DNA of 60,054 nucleotides from Sphingopyxis sp. (GTDB lineage: Bacteria; Pseudomonadota; Alphaproteobacteria; Sphingomonadales; Sphingomonadaceae), in contig JASBSJ010000086.1 in the NCBI GenBank assembly GCA_030148985.1, forward strand, positions 1 through 60,054. Reading direction: 5' to 3'. Shown here in pieces: positions 9,777 to 18,146 of this stretch. The notes beneath the pieces were generated by a model. It saw nothing but the letters and a program-made list of their open reading frames with translations, had not been told where the DNA came from and made no database searches. How positions within the stretch are numbered: position 1 is the first letter of the stretch; the number at the start of each line of letters is the position of its first letter. Position numbers and translations under genes: made by a program.

Positions 9777-11033
9777 ATGGCGCCGCCGCGCATCGAAAAG
9801 ATCATCACCGCGCTCGATGTCGGGTCGTGGAAGGTCTGCGCGCTGATCGCGGGACAGACCGCCGACGGGCAGTTGCACGTCCTCGGCACCGGCCAGCGCG
9901 AGAGCCGCGGCGTCCAGCGCGGCTATGTCGCCGACATGGAACAGACCGAACATGTGGTGCGCGAGGCGATCGAACAGGCCGAACGCATCGCGGGCCTGAA
10001 CATTGACGACGTCTGGGTCGCTTTTTCGGCGGGCAGCCTTTTGAGCGACGTGGCGCCGATCGAAAGCGAGCTCGGCGGCCACCGGATCGAACAGGAGGAC
10101 ATCGACGACCTGCTCGCCGCGGGGCGCGCGGGTATCGACCCCGAGGGCCGCATGATCCTTCATGCGCAGCCCGCGCTCTATACGCTCGACGGGCTGACGG
10201 GGGTCAAGAACCCGATCGGCCTCCACGCCGACCGTTTGGGCGTCGACATTCACATCATCATGGCCGACGGCGCGCCGGTGCGGAACCTCGAGTCGGCGGT
10301 GCGGCAGGCGCATCTCGACGTCAACGCGGTCGTCGCCTCGCCGATCGCGGCGGGGCTTGCCTGCCTGTCGGACGAGGAGCGCGACCTGGGCGTTGCGCTC
10401 GTCGAACTGGGCGCTGCGGTCACGACCGTCTCGCTCTATGCCGGCGGGATGCTCGTCGAAATGGCGTCGCTGCCCTTTGGCGCCAGCGACATCACCGACG
10501 ACATCGCATCGGCCTTTGGCATAAGGCGCAGCCAGGCGCAGCGGCTCCAGAGCTTCTATGGCTCGGCGTCGGCGTCCCCACGCGACAATAATGAGATTAT
10601 CGAGCTGGAACCCGGCGCACCCGCGGGCGGCGATTCCCCGCGCATCACGCGCGCGCAGCTGGTGTCGGTGATCCGCCAGCGGCTCGACGCGATGATGGGG
10701 GAGATCGGCCGCACGCTCAAAGACCTGCATTTCGTTGGCCCGATCGGGCGCCAGGTCGTGCTCGTTGGCGGCGGCGCCGACCTTAAAGGCATCGCCGACT
10801 ATACCCAGAGCGCGCTGGGCCGCGCCGCGCGCGTCGGGCGACCGCGCGGCTTGCACGGCCTGCCCGATGCGCACAGCGGCCCCGCTTTCGCGACGCTCGC
10901 GGGTCTGGTTCTCTATGCCGCGTCGGACCCTGTTGACCTGCGCGATCTGCCGATGATGGCGCAGGACGTGTACAAGCCGGCGGGCACGTCGATCCTGCAC
11001 CGGTTGATGGCGGCGCTGAAAAGCAGTTTTTGA
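9777..11033 (+). CDS. ftsA: FtsA, actin-like membrane tether for FtsZ
   Basis: Cytoplasmic actin-fold protein that tethers FtsZ to the membrane by its C-terminal amphipathic helix. Phosphate-1 motif ALDVGSWKVCALI lies at residues 12-24; the C-terminal helix (ILHRLMAALKSSF) fits the membrane-targeting sequence. The second phosphate loop, usually DxGGGTT, reads ELGAAVTTVSLYAGG here, so two of the Gly residues are Ala. Length (418) is normal. Position between ftsQ and ftsZ makes the assignment secure; the altered loop suggests weaker or different nucleotide handling, or a lineage trait. Confidence 0.95.
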   Translation: MAPPRIEKIITALDVGSWKVCALIAGQTADGQLHVLGTGQRESRGVQRGYVADMEQTEHVVREAIEQAERIAGLNIDDVWVAFSAGSLLSDVAPIESELGGHRIEQEDIDDLLAAGRAGIDPEGRMILHAQPALYTLDGLTGVKNPIGLHADRLGVDIHIIMADGAPVRNLESAVRQAHLDVNAVVASPIAAGLACLSDEERDLGVALVELGAAVTTVSLYAGGMLVEMASLPFGASDITDDIASAFGIRRSQAQRLQSFYGSASASPRDNNEIIELEPGAPAGGDSPRITRAQLVSVIRQRLDAMMGEIGRTLKDLHFVGPIGRQVVLVGGGADLKGIADYTQSALGRAARVGRPRGLHGLPDAHSGPAFATLAGLVLYAASDPVDLRDLPMMAQDVYKPAGTSILHRLMAALKSSF

Positions 11034-11185
11034 TGGATACGCGACGAAAAGGTTAATTTTTTGGGTGATTCCCACGTCACAATAGTGCAATGCGGTCCTA
11101 GAAAACCGGGCGGATGGACTGCCGCCCGGCCGGGTCGCAAGGTTGGGGAAGCGGCACCTGTCCGCCGCTGCAGGGAGACTTTTTG
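11034..11185 (+). promoter_or_regulatory. ftsZ leader with two hairpins and a GANTC site
   Basis: The largest gap in the division cluster. It contains GATTC at 11067-11071 (a CcrM-type GANTC methylation site), a perfect 8-bp stem CCGGGCGG/CCGCCCGG at 11106-11129 and a shorter stem GCGGC/GCCGC at 11151-11168, then GGGAG eight bases before the ftsZ ATG. Such a leader suggests a dedicated ftsZ promoter and perhaps RNA-level control. I could not pick a convincing -35/-10 pair. Confidence 0.45.
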
Positions 11186-12625
11186 ATGAGCATCAACATT
11201 GGCCCGCCGCAGGTCGACGAGCTGAAGCCGCGGATCGCGGTGATCGGCGTCGGCGGTGCGGGCGGCAATGCCATCGCCAACATGATCGCGGCGCGCGTCG
11301 AGGGCGTCGATTTCATCGTCGCCAACACCGACGCGCAGGCGCTGAACGCCTCGCCCGCCGAACGGCGCATCCAGCTGGGGACGCAGATCACCCAGGGGCT
11401 GGGCGCGGGTTCGCGGCCCGAGGTTGGCCGCGCGGCGGCCGAGGAGAGCATCGCGCAGGTCGAAGAGGCGCTGAACGGCGCGCATATGTGCTTCGTCGCG
11501 GCGGGCATGGGCGGCGGCACCGGCACCGGCGCGGCGCCGGTTATCGCCAAGGCCGCGCGTGACCGCGGCATCCTGACCGTCGGCGTCGTGACCAAGCCCT
11601 TCATGTTCGAAGGCGCGCGGCGGATGCGCTCGGCCGACGCGGGGATCGCGGAGCTGCAGGACCATGTCGACACGCTGATCGTCATCCCGAACCAGAATCT
11701 CTTCCTCGTCGCCAACCCGAACACGACCTTCAAAGAAGCCTTCACCATGGCGGATGAAGTGCTGCAACAGGGCGTGCGCGGTATCACCGACCTGATGGTC
11801 ATGCCGGGCCTCATCAACCTCGACTTTGCCGACGTGCGCAGCGTGATGCGCGAAATGGGCAAGGCGATGATGGGCACCGGCGAAGCCGAAGGCGACGGTC
11901 GCGCATTGGAAGCGGCGCAGAAAGCCATAGCCAACCCGCTGCTCGACGGCGTGTCGATGGCGGGTGCCAAGGGCGTCATCATCTCGATCACCGGCGGCGA
12001 GGATATGCGCCTGATGGAAGTCGACGAGGCCGCGAACCATATCCGCGAGCTGGTCGATCCCGACGCCAACATCATATGGGGCAGCGCGTTCAACGACAGC
12101 CTCGACGGCAAGATCCGCGTGTCGGTCGTCGCGACCGGCATCGACGGCACGGGTGAACAGGCACAGGCGGCCCCGGCGACGCGCAGCTTCTCCTTTGCCC
12201 CCGCACGCGCCGCGGCGCCCGCGCCGGTGGCCGAGGACGTCGTCGAGCCCGCGGTACAGGAAGAACCCGTCGCCGAAGAGGTGCCGGTGGCGCAGGACAA
12301 TGACCCGGCGCCGGGCTTCTCGCTGGGCGATGCGGCCGAACCTGCCGCGACCGCGCCTGCCGAGGACGAGCCGATGGAATTGTCAGAGGTCGCCGCGACC
12401 TATGACGACACCGCCGACGAGCTCGTGCTCGATGCGCCTGCGGCACCGGCGCCGAGCCATGCTGCTGCGCCGGTCGAACCGCCCGCGCGCCCGGTCGGCG
12501 GCGGCACATTGTTCGAGCGCATGTCGCGCCTGTCGCGCGGTGCGGGCGCGCCGGACGAGGGCGAGGGCGGCAAGGACGATGCGGTCGATATTCCGCGTTT
12601 CCTGGGGCGGCAGAACAACCAGTAA
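11186..12625 (+). CDS. ftsZ: FtsZ, tubulin-like cell division GTPase
   Basis: Forms the cytokinetic Z ring. The tubulin signature [10 protein letters not shown] near residue 107, the T7 loop [14 protein letters not shown] near 206 and the N-terminal [13 protein letters not shown] are intact. After the GTPase core (about residue 320) comes a long Ala/Pro/Glu-rich disordered linker, then the conserved C-terminal peptide DIPRFLGRQ, which binds FtsA. The ATG at 11186 (SD GGGAG) gives 479 residues; an upstream in-frame start at 11114 would translate the hairpin leader and is rejected. Confidence 0.97.
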   Translation: MSINIGPPQVDELKPRIAVIGVGGAGGNAIANMIAARVEGVDFIVANTDAQALNASPAERRIQLGTQITQGLGAGSRPEVGRAAAEESIAQVEEALNGAHMCFVAAGMGGGTGTGAAPVIAKAARDRGILTVGVVTKPFMFEGARRMRSADAGIAELQDHVDTLIVIPNQNLFLVANPNTTFKEAFTMADEVLQQGVRGITDLMVMPGLINLDFADVRSVMREMGKAMMGTGEAEGDGRALEAAQKAIANPLLDGVSMAGAKGVIISITGGEDMRLMEVDEAANHIRELVDPDANIIWGSAFNDSLDGKIRVSVVATGIDGTGEQAQAAPATRSFSFAPARAAAPAPVAEDVVEPAVQEEPVAEEVPVAQDNDPAPGFSLGDAAEPAATAPAEDEPMELSEVAATYDDTADELVLDAPAAPAPSHAAAPVEPPARPVGGGTLFERMSRLSRGAGAPDEGEGGKDDAVDIPRFLGRQNNQ

Positions 12626-12654
12626 CGGGGCTTTCGAACGGCCGACCGTCAGGC

Positions 12655-14301
12655 ATGGCAGGCCGGAAACGGGATGATTTGCCCATGCGGCAAGCGAAAT
12701 TGACGGCGAAGCCGGCGCGCACACGGCGTTACGTGGGAGCGCTGGCCGCGCTGTTGCTTGGGACGATCGGCGTCCCTGCGGCGCAGGCGATACAGGCGAC
12801 GGCGCCCGATGCGGCAACGCGCGCGGCGATGGAAAAGCGCACCGCCGCGCGCACACTCCTGTCCTCGTCGCTCGCGCGGCTTGCGTCGAACGCCAACGAC
12901 ACGTCCGCGCTGCTCGACGCCGGTCGTGCGTCGATCGCGCTCGAGGATTATCGCGCTGCGCTGGGTTTTCTTGTCCGCGCCGAACAGGCCAATCCGCGCG
13001 ACGGCGCGGTCAAGGCGGCGCTCGGTTCGGCGATGGTGCATATGGAGAATCCGACGCGCGCGCTCGATTATTTCGGCGAGGCGCAGTTGCTGGGCGCACA
13101 GGAAAGGTTTTTTCTGGCCGACCGGGGCCTGGCGCGCGACCTGCTGGGACAGCAGGATGCCGCGCAGCGCGATTATCAGGTCGCGCTGACGATCACGCCC
13201 AACGACGAACTGACGCGACGTTACGCGCTGTCACTCGGCATCAGCGGTCAGCCCGATCGGGCCATTCAGCTGCTGACGCCGCAATTGCGCGCGCAGGATC
13301 GCGGTGCATGGCGCCTTCGCGCGATGATCCTGGCGATGAACGGCCGCGACCAGGAAGCGAGCGACATCGTCAACGCCACCATGCCCGCGCCGATGGCGGC
13401 GAATATCCTGCCCTATCTGACGCAGATGGACCGGCTTAACCCGGCGCAAAAGGCGGCTGCGGCCCATTTCGGCCGTTTTCCGAGCGGTCAGCCCGCGACG
13501 ACGCAGCGGCCGGTGCAGGTCGCCGCCGCGGCGCCGAAGCCCGCACCGACACCCGCCCCACGCCGGAGCGCGCCAACCCCCGCGCCCGCGGCCGCCAAGC
13601 CCATCCCCCAGCCGACGCCGCCGCCCGCTGCGATACCGCCCAGTCGCCCGCGCGTCGAAACGCCCGCGCCCACGCCTTCCCCGCCCGCAAACCCGCCCGC
13701 CGCCGCGGTGAAAGCGCCGGTCGGTCCGGGCTTTTCGATCGCCGACATCAAGCCCTCGGCGTCGCCCGCTGCGGCCCCGGCAGCGGCTCCGCCCGCTGCC
13801 GCACCGCCGCTCGCCTCGCTCGCCGATATCGTCGGGTCGATCGAAATTCCCGCTGAGGAACTGGCGCCCCCCGACGATGCGATCGGCGCCGACACGCTCG
13901 CAAAACTGCTCGAAGACAAGCGCAAGGCCGAAGCCGCCGAAGCGGCGAAGCGCGAAAAGGAAGCCGCGGCCGCGAAGGCAAAAGCCGAGGCCGATGCTAA
14001 GGCCAAGGAAGAGGCGGCCAAGAAAAAGGCGCATCCCGCGCGCATCTGGGTCCAGATCGCCACCGGCGCCAATATGAAGGCGCTTGCCTTCGACTATAAC
14101 CGCTTCGCCAAGCGCAACGCGGCGCTGTTCAAGGGCAAGGCGGGCGCGACCGCCGAATGGGGGCAGACGCGGCGCCTGCTCGTCGGGCCGTTCGCGAACC
14201 GCAAGGCGGCGCAGGACTGGCTTGCCGATTATAAAAAGGCCGAAGGCGACGGCTTCCTGTTCGACAGCGAGGTCGGCGAGATCGTCGAGCCGATCAAGTG
14301 A
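12655..14301 (+). CDS. TPR and SPOR-domain envelope protein
   Basis: Probably an exported protein that recognises denuded peptidoglycan at the septum. A signal peptide (hydrophobic GALAALLLGTIGVPAAQA) is followed by TPR-like helical repeats (about 60-265), a Pro/Ala-rich low-complexity stretch (about 285-400), a Lys/Ala/Glu coiled stretch (400-455) and a C-terminal SPOR domain (about 465-545; begins ARIWVQIATG, contains LLVGPFANRKAAQDW). An in-frame ATG at 12685 gives a more conventional signal peptide and may be the true start; neither start has a strong ribosome-binding site. It directly follows ftsZ, matching a division-related role. The exact partner is unknown. Confidence 0.82.
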   Translation: MAGRKRDDLPMRQAKLTAKPARTRRYVGALAALLLGTIGVPAAQAIQATAPDAATRAAMEKRTAARTLLSSSLARLASNANDTSALLDAGRASIALEDYRAALGFLVRAEQANPRDGAVKAALGSAMVHMENPTRALDYFGEAQLLGAQERFFLADRGLARDLLGQQDAAQRDYQVALTITPNDELTRRYALSLGISGQPDRAIQLLTPQLRAQDRGAWRLRAMILAMNGRDQEASDIVNATMPAPMAANILPYLTQMDRLNPAQKAAAAHFGRFPSGQPATTQRPVQVAAAAPKPAPTPAPRRSAPTPAPAAAKPIPQPTPPPAAIPPSRPRVETPAPTPSPPANPPAAAVKAPVGPGFSIADIKPSASPAAAPAAAPPAAAPPLASLADIVGSIEIPAEELAPPDDAIGADTLAKLLEDKRKAEAAEAAKREKEAAAAKAKAEADAKAKEEAAKKKAHPARIWVQIATGANMKALAFDYNRFAKRNAALFKGKAGATAEWGQTRRLLVGPFANRKAAQDWLADYKKAEGDGFLFDSEVGEIVEPIK

Positions 14302-14321
14302 GGACGCTTGTAATCGACGCA

Positions 14322-14457
14322 AATCCTCCCTGCGCCGAAGGCGTGGGGAGGGGGACCGCCGCCACAGGCGGTGGTGGAGGGGCGACGACGTCGCGCCACA
14401 GCCCCTCCGTCAGCGCTTCGCGCTGCCACCTCCCCATCGCTGCGCGACAGGGAGGAT
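14322..14457. repeat. Diverged relative of the 133-bp palindromic element (before dgt)
   Basis: Same architecture as the copies at 6732 and 7780: AATCCTCCC at the left, GGGGAGGGGGACC after a small stem, an inner CCGCC..GGCGG hairpin, GTGGAGGGG, then the reversed arm ending GGGAGGAT. The inner loops differ from the other copies while the C/G-tract arms are kept. It lies between the SPOR gene and dgt and again places GGGAGG just before a start codon. Confidence 0.75.
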
Positions 14458-14464
14458 GCTGAGG

Positions 14465-15637
14465 GTGAGCGTCGCGCGCTGCGCCAGCGACCCGGCGCAG
14501 AGTCGCGGGCGCCGTCATGTCGAATCGGGCCGCGTCGTGCGCGGGCCGCGCGATGTGTTCCAGCGCGACCGCGATCGCATCATCCATTCGATCGCCTTCC
14601 GCCGTCTGCGCCACAAGACGCAGGTTTTCATCGCCCCCGATGGCGACCATTATCGCGTCCGCCTGACCCACAGCATCGAGGTGGCACAGATCGGCCGCGG
14701 CATCGCCCGCGCGCTGGGGCTGAACGAGGATCTGACCGAAGCCTTGTGCCTCGCGCACGACATCGGCCATCCGCCGTTCGGTCATGCGGGCGAGGACGCG
14801 CTGAAGGCCGCGATGGCGGTGCATGGGGGTTTCGATCACAACGGCCACACGCTGCGCACGCTGGCGTGCCTCGAATGTCCCTATCCGATGTTCGACGGGC
14901 TCAACCTGACCTGGGAAACGCTCGAGGGGCTGGCAAAGCATAATGGCCCGGTGACGCATCCCGGCTGGGCGCTGGCGGCGATCGACGCCGATTTCGGGCT
15001 CGATCTTGCCAGCCACGCCAGTCTGGAGGCGCAGGTCGCGGCGGTCGCCGACGACATCGCCTATGACAATCACGACATCGACGATGGCCTGCGCGCCGGG
15101 CTGCTCGATCTCGACCAGTTGATGGAACAACCTTTCGTCGCCGCCAATTACCACGCGGTCGAGGCGCGCTTTCCCGGTGCGCCGCGCGAGCGGTTGCTGC
15201 GCGAGCTGGTGCGCGACCAGATCGGCGTGATGGTCAACGACGTGATTGCCGCAACTGCGGCGAACGTCGCCGATGCCGGGGTTGCCAGCGCCGACGAGGT
15301 GCGCGCGGCGGGCCGCACGCTTGGCGGTTTTTCGCCCGGGCTTGCCGCCGCCGAGCGCGAGCTCAAACGCTTCATGTACAAAAATCTCTATCATCATCCC
15401 GAACAGCTCGCCGCCGCCGAAGGTGCAAACAAGGTGGTGGGCGAGCTTTTCGCCGCCTATGCCGCCGACCCGCGGCTGATGGGCGACGATTGGGCCGCGC
15501 GTCTGCCCGGCGAAGAATGCGCGACACAGCGGCACATCGGCGACTATATTGCCGGGATGACCGATCGCTTTGCCATCGACCGTTACGCCGAAATCTTCGG
15601 CCGCGATGCCGTTCCCGCGGCGCTCGCCCATGCCTGA
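14465..15637 (+). CDS. dgt: dGTPase-like HD-domain triphosphohydrolase
   Basis: Likely hydrolyses dGTP or other dNTPs to the nucleoside and triphosphate in the cytoplasm. The HD metal site is intact: THSIEVAQIGR, then LAHDIGHPPFGHAGED, with the SIAFRRLRHKTQVF stretch typical of the family just upstream. I use GTG 14465 (SVARCASD...), nine bases after GGGAGG, giving 390 residues; the ATG at 14456 abuts the Shine-Dalgarno directly and is less likely. The long frame upstream of this is the palindromic element and the SPOR gene in another frame. The end overlaps the next gene by 8 bp. Confidence 0.9.
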   Translation: MSVARCASDPAQSRGRRHVESGRVVRGPRDVFQRDRDRIIHSIAFRRLRHKTQVFIAPDGDHYRVRLTHSIEVAQIGRGIARALGLNEDLTEALCLAHDIGHPPFGHAGEDALKAAMAVHGGFDHNGHTLRTLACLECPYPMFDGLNLTWETLEGLAKHNGPVTHPGWALAAIDADFGLDLASHASLEAQVAAVADDIAYDNHDIDDGLRAGLLDLDQLMEQPFVAANYHAVEARFPGAPRERLLRELVRDQIGVMVNDVIAATAANVADAGVASADEVRAAGRTLGGFSPGLAAAERELKRFMYKNLYHHPEQLAAAEGANKVVGELFAAYAADPRLMGDDWAARLPGEECATQRHIGDYIAGMTDRFAIDRYAEIFGRDAVPAALAHA

Positions 15638-16277
15638 CGCGCTGATCGTCGGCGCCACCGGGATGGTCGGACGCGCAGTGATCGAACGCTTTGGCGCGGC
15701 GCCGCTGATCGTCCTTGCGCGTCGCGCGGTTGAGGGGCTGGCGGCGCATCACAAGCAAGTGGTTGCGCCATCCGAACGCTGGACCGACGTCATCGTCGCC
15801 GAAAGGCCCGCCGTGCTGATTTCCTGCCTCGGCACGACGATCCGCCAGGCGGGATCGCAGGCGGCGTTTCGTGCGGTCGATCACGACCTTGTGCTTGCGG
15901 CGGCGCAGGGCGCGAAGACGGGCGGGGTGCGGCATATGATCGCGGTCAGCTCGGTCGGCGCGTCGGCAAAGAGCGGCAATTTCTATCTGCGCACCAAGGG
16001 AGAGACCGAGCGCGACCTGATCGCGCTTGGTTTCGACCGGCTCGACCTGATCCGCCCCGGACTGCTTCGCGGCGACCGGCCCGGCCCGCCGCGGCTGGGC
16101 GAGGGATTGGCGACGATCGCGGCGCCGCTCACCGACGCGCTGCTGCATGGGTCTTTGCGCCGCTACCGCTCGATTGCGGGCAATAGCGTCGCCGCGGCGA
16201 TCGCCCGGCTGGCCGAACAAGGCGGTTCGGGCGTGCATATCCACGAAAACGACGCGATCCGCGCGCTCGCCGATTGA
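15630..16277 (+). CDS. NAD(P)-binding epimerase/oxidoreductase-like protein
   Basis: A 215-residue Rossmann-fold protein of the atypical SDR type (NAD(P)H-binding, HTATIP2/YwnB-like). The N terminus holds the glycine motif IVGATGMVGRAVIERF; the VSSVGASAKSGNFYLRTKGETE stretch contains a Ser-Tyr-x-x-x-Lys-like pattern near the middle; RPGLLRGDR follows. The start at 15630 overlaps the end of dgt by 8 bp, so the two are likely co-expressed. Substrate is unknown. The C-terminal part is shorter than true epimerases. Confidence 0.75.
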   Translation: MPDALIVGATGMVGRAVIERFGAAPLIVLARRAVEGLAAHHKQVVAPSERWTDVIVAERPAVLISCLGTTIRQAGSQAAFRAVDHDLVLAAAQGAKTGGVRHMIAVSSVGASAKSGNFYLRTKGETERDLIALGFDRLDLIRPGLLRGDRPGPPRLGEGLATIAAPLTDALLHGSLRRYRSIAGNSVAAAIARLAEQGGSGVHIHENDAIRALAD

Positions 16278-16339
16278 CTCCGCAAGGGGGCAGCGCCAAG
16301 GCTCGATCGTCTGTCGGGCCTCGCAAGAGATTCGACCGG

Positions 16340-16538
16340 CCGCGCGGGAGAGCGTGGGGCAGGGCAACCGGCACCCACCACCGAAGGAGCAACCGCCCCG
16401 GAAACTCTCAGGTCAGCAGGACCGCGCAGGCTGGAACGGACACTCTGGAAAGCGTTCCGGCGAGTTGCCGGAACCACCGAAGGGGTAACTCCGTCGTGCG
16501 ATGGAGGAAAACTCTCAGGTTCCCGTGACAGAGGGGGC
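16340..16538 (+). promoter_or_regulatory. Tandem glycine riboswitch
   Basis: Two consecutive glycine aptamers. The first runs from about 16340 to 16436 (GGGAGAGCG, then CCACCGAAGGAGCAA, then GGAAACTCTCAGGT). The second runs from about 16440 to 16538 (ACTCTGGAAAGCG, then ACCACCGAAGGGGTAACTCC, then AAAACTCTCAGGTTCCCGT, GACAGAGGGG). These are the conserved glycine-aptamer core strings, each present twice in the right order. It sits in the 317-base gap directly upstream of gcvT, where it would switch glycine cleavage on at high glycine. Boundaries are approximate. Confidence 0.95.
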
Positions 16539-16594
16539 ATGGCGACCGCGCGGCAACGGGCTGCGCCGCGCCGTGTCAACGACGGGAGTGCGAC

Positions 16595-17719
16595 ATGCAC
16601 GAAGACGACGAAATTCCGATCGAAACAGCGACGCTGCCGCTCGATGGCTGGCACCGCGCGCGCGGCGGCCGGATGGTCGAATTTGCCGGTTACTGGATGC
16701 CGATCCAATATGAAGGCATCATGGCCGAGCATCTGTGGACGCGCGAGAACGCCGGCCTGTTCGACGTCAGCCATATGGGCCAGCTCGCGCTGAGCGGCGA
16801 GGGCGTCGCTGCGGCGCTCGAAACGCTCGTCCCCGGCGATATTTCGGCGCTCAAGCCCGGCCGGATGCGTTATTCGCTGCTGCTGGGCGAGGATGGCGGC
16901 ATCCTCGACGATCTGATGATCACCAATGAGGGCGACCAGATCGGCATCGTCGCCAATGGCGCGGTCAAATGGGACGATATTGCCCATCTGCGCGAAAATC
17001 TGCCCGATCCTATCACGCTCAACCACAAGGACGATCATGGCCTGCTCGCGTTGCAGGGGCCAAAGGCGGTGACGGCGCTTTCCCGCCTTGTGCCCGAAGC
17101 GGCGGGACTCGTCTTCATGCAGGCGGCGACCGCGACCTGGAACGGCCATGCGATCGCCCTCAGCCGCTCGGGCTACACCGGCGAGGACGGGTTCGAGATT
17201 TCGCTGCCGAACGCGGCGCTGGAGAGCTTCGCCGATACGCTTTGCGCGATGGAAGAGGTGAAGCCTATCGGGCTCGGCGCGCGCGACTCGCTGCGGCTGG
17301 AGGCGGGATTGCCGCTCTATGGCCACGATCTCGACGAAACCACCGATCCGGTCGAGGGCGACCTGGCGTTCGCGATCAGCAAGCGCCGCCGCGAGGACGG
17401 CGGTTTTCCAGGCGCAGCGCGCATCCTTGGCCATCTGGCCGACGGCAGCCCGCGCAAGCGCGTCGGCCTGCTCGTCGATGGCAAAATGCCGGTGCGCGAG
17501 GGCGCCAAGCTGTTCGACGGCAACACCGAAATCGGCGTCGTGACGTCGGGCGGCTTTGCCCCCAGCGTCGGCGCGCCGATCGCCATGGGCTATGTCCCGG
17601 CCGGCCTGTCCGAGCCGGGCACCGCGCTCGCTGCCGAGGTGCGCGGCAAGCGCGTCGCCTGCACCGTCGCCGCCATGCCATTCATTCCGCACCGCTATGT
17701 GCGCAAACAGGGAGCCTGA
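16595..17719 (+). CDS. gcvT: GcvT, aminomethyltransferase of the glycine cleavage system
   Basis: T-protein: releases ammonia from the aminomethyl group on GcvH and passes the one-carbon unit to tetrahydrofolate. Typical features are FAGYWMPIQYEGIMAEH near residue 30, LFDVSHMGQ near 55 and the C-terminal domain with GYVPAGLSEPGTAL. The length of 374 fits. It is the first gene after the riboswitch; three bases separate it from gcvH. A few longer frames overlapping its start come from the aptamer sequence and are not coding. Confidence 0.95.
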   Translation: MHEDDEIPIETATLPLDGWHRARGGRMVEFAGYWMPIQYEGIMAEHLWTRENAGLFDVSHMGQLALSGEGVAAALETLVPGDISALKPGRMRYSLLLGEDGGILDDLMITNEGDQIGIVANGAVKWDDIAHLRENLPDPITLNHKDDHGLLALQGPKAVTALSRLVPEAAGLVFMQAATATWNGHAIALSRSGYTGEDGFEISLPNAALESFADTLCAMEEVKPIGLGARDSLRLEAGLPLYGHDLDETTDPVEGDLAFAISKRRREDGGFPGAARILGHLADGSPRKRVGLLVDGKMPVREGAKLFDGNTEIGVVTSGGFAPSVGAPIAMGYVPAGLSEPGTALAAEVRGKRVACTVAAMPFIPHRYVRKQGA

Positions 17720-17722
17720 CCG

Positions 17723-18094
17723 ATGCCGCGTTATTACACCGAAGAACATGAATGGATCGACGTCGACGGCGATGTCGCGACGGTCGGCATCACCGACTTT
17801 GCGCAGGGCCAACTGGGCGACATCGTGTTCGTCGAGGTTCCCGACACCGGCGCCGAGCTGAGCCAGGGCGGCGATGCCGCAGTGGTCGAATCGGTGAAGG
17901 CGGCAAGCGACGTCTATGCCCCCGTCGACGGCACGGTGACCGAAGGCAATGCGCAGCTCGAGGAAGACCCCGCGCTCGTCAATTCGGACCCCGAAGGCGA
18001 AGGCTGGTTCTTTCGCATGACGCTCGCCGACAAGAGCCAGCTCGACGGCCTGATGGACGCAAAGGCCTATAAGGCTTTCTGCGACGCCCTGTAG
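17723..18094 (+). CDS. gcvH: GcvH, lipoyl carrier protein
   Basis: H-protein of glycine cleavage, carrying the aminomethyl group on a lipoyl arm between P- and T-proteins. The lipoylated Lys is K59 in [33 protein letters not shown] is the usual N terminus. 123 residues, full length. After it comes a 22-base CCCCTCCCG/CGGGAGGGG hairpin and the glycosyltransferase-like gene. Confidence 0.97.
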   Translation: MPRYYTEEHEWIDVDGDVATVGITDFAQGQLGDIVFVEVPDTGAELSQGGDAAVVESVKAASDVYAPVDGTVTEGNAQLEEDPALVNSDPEGEGWFFRMTLADKSQLDGLMDAKAYKAFCDAL

Positions 18095-18115
18095 ACCGAG
18101 ACCTGTAACCGACCG

Positions 18116-18137
18116 CCCCTCCCGCGCGCGGGAGGGG
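18116..18137. repeat. CCCCTCCCG/CGGGAGGGG hairpin before the glycosyltransferase-like gene
   Basis: Perfect 9-bp stem with a short CGCG centre, in the 52-base gap between gcvH and the next gene. The same stem sequence occurs twice at 51012-51126. The right arm runs into GGGGGAAGGGG, which serves as the Shine-Dalgarno for the ATG at 18147. It could pause transcription or partly hide the ribosome site. Confidence 0.75.
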
Positions 18138-18146
18138 GAAGGGGAC

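Noticed and set aside
8793-11090. 765-codon open frame on the minus strand, antisense to ftsQ and ftsA
   Set aside because: Arg/Asp/His-rich shadow typical of GC-rich DNA; the plus strand has clear FtsQ and FtsA with family motifs.
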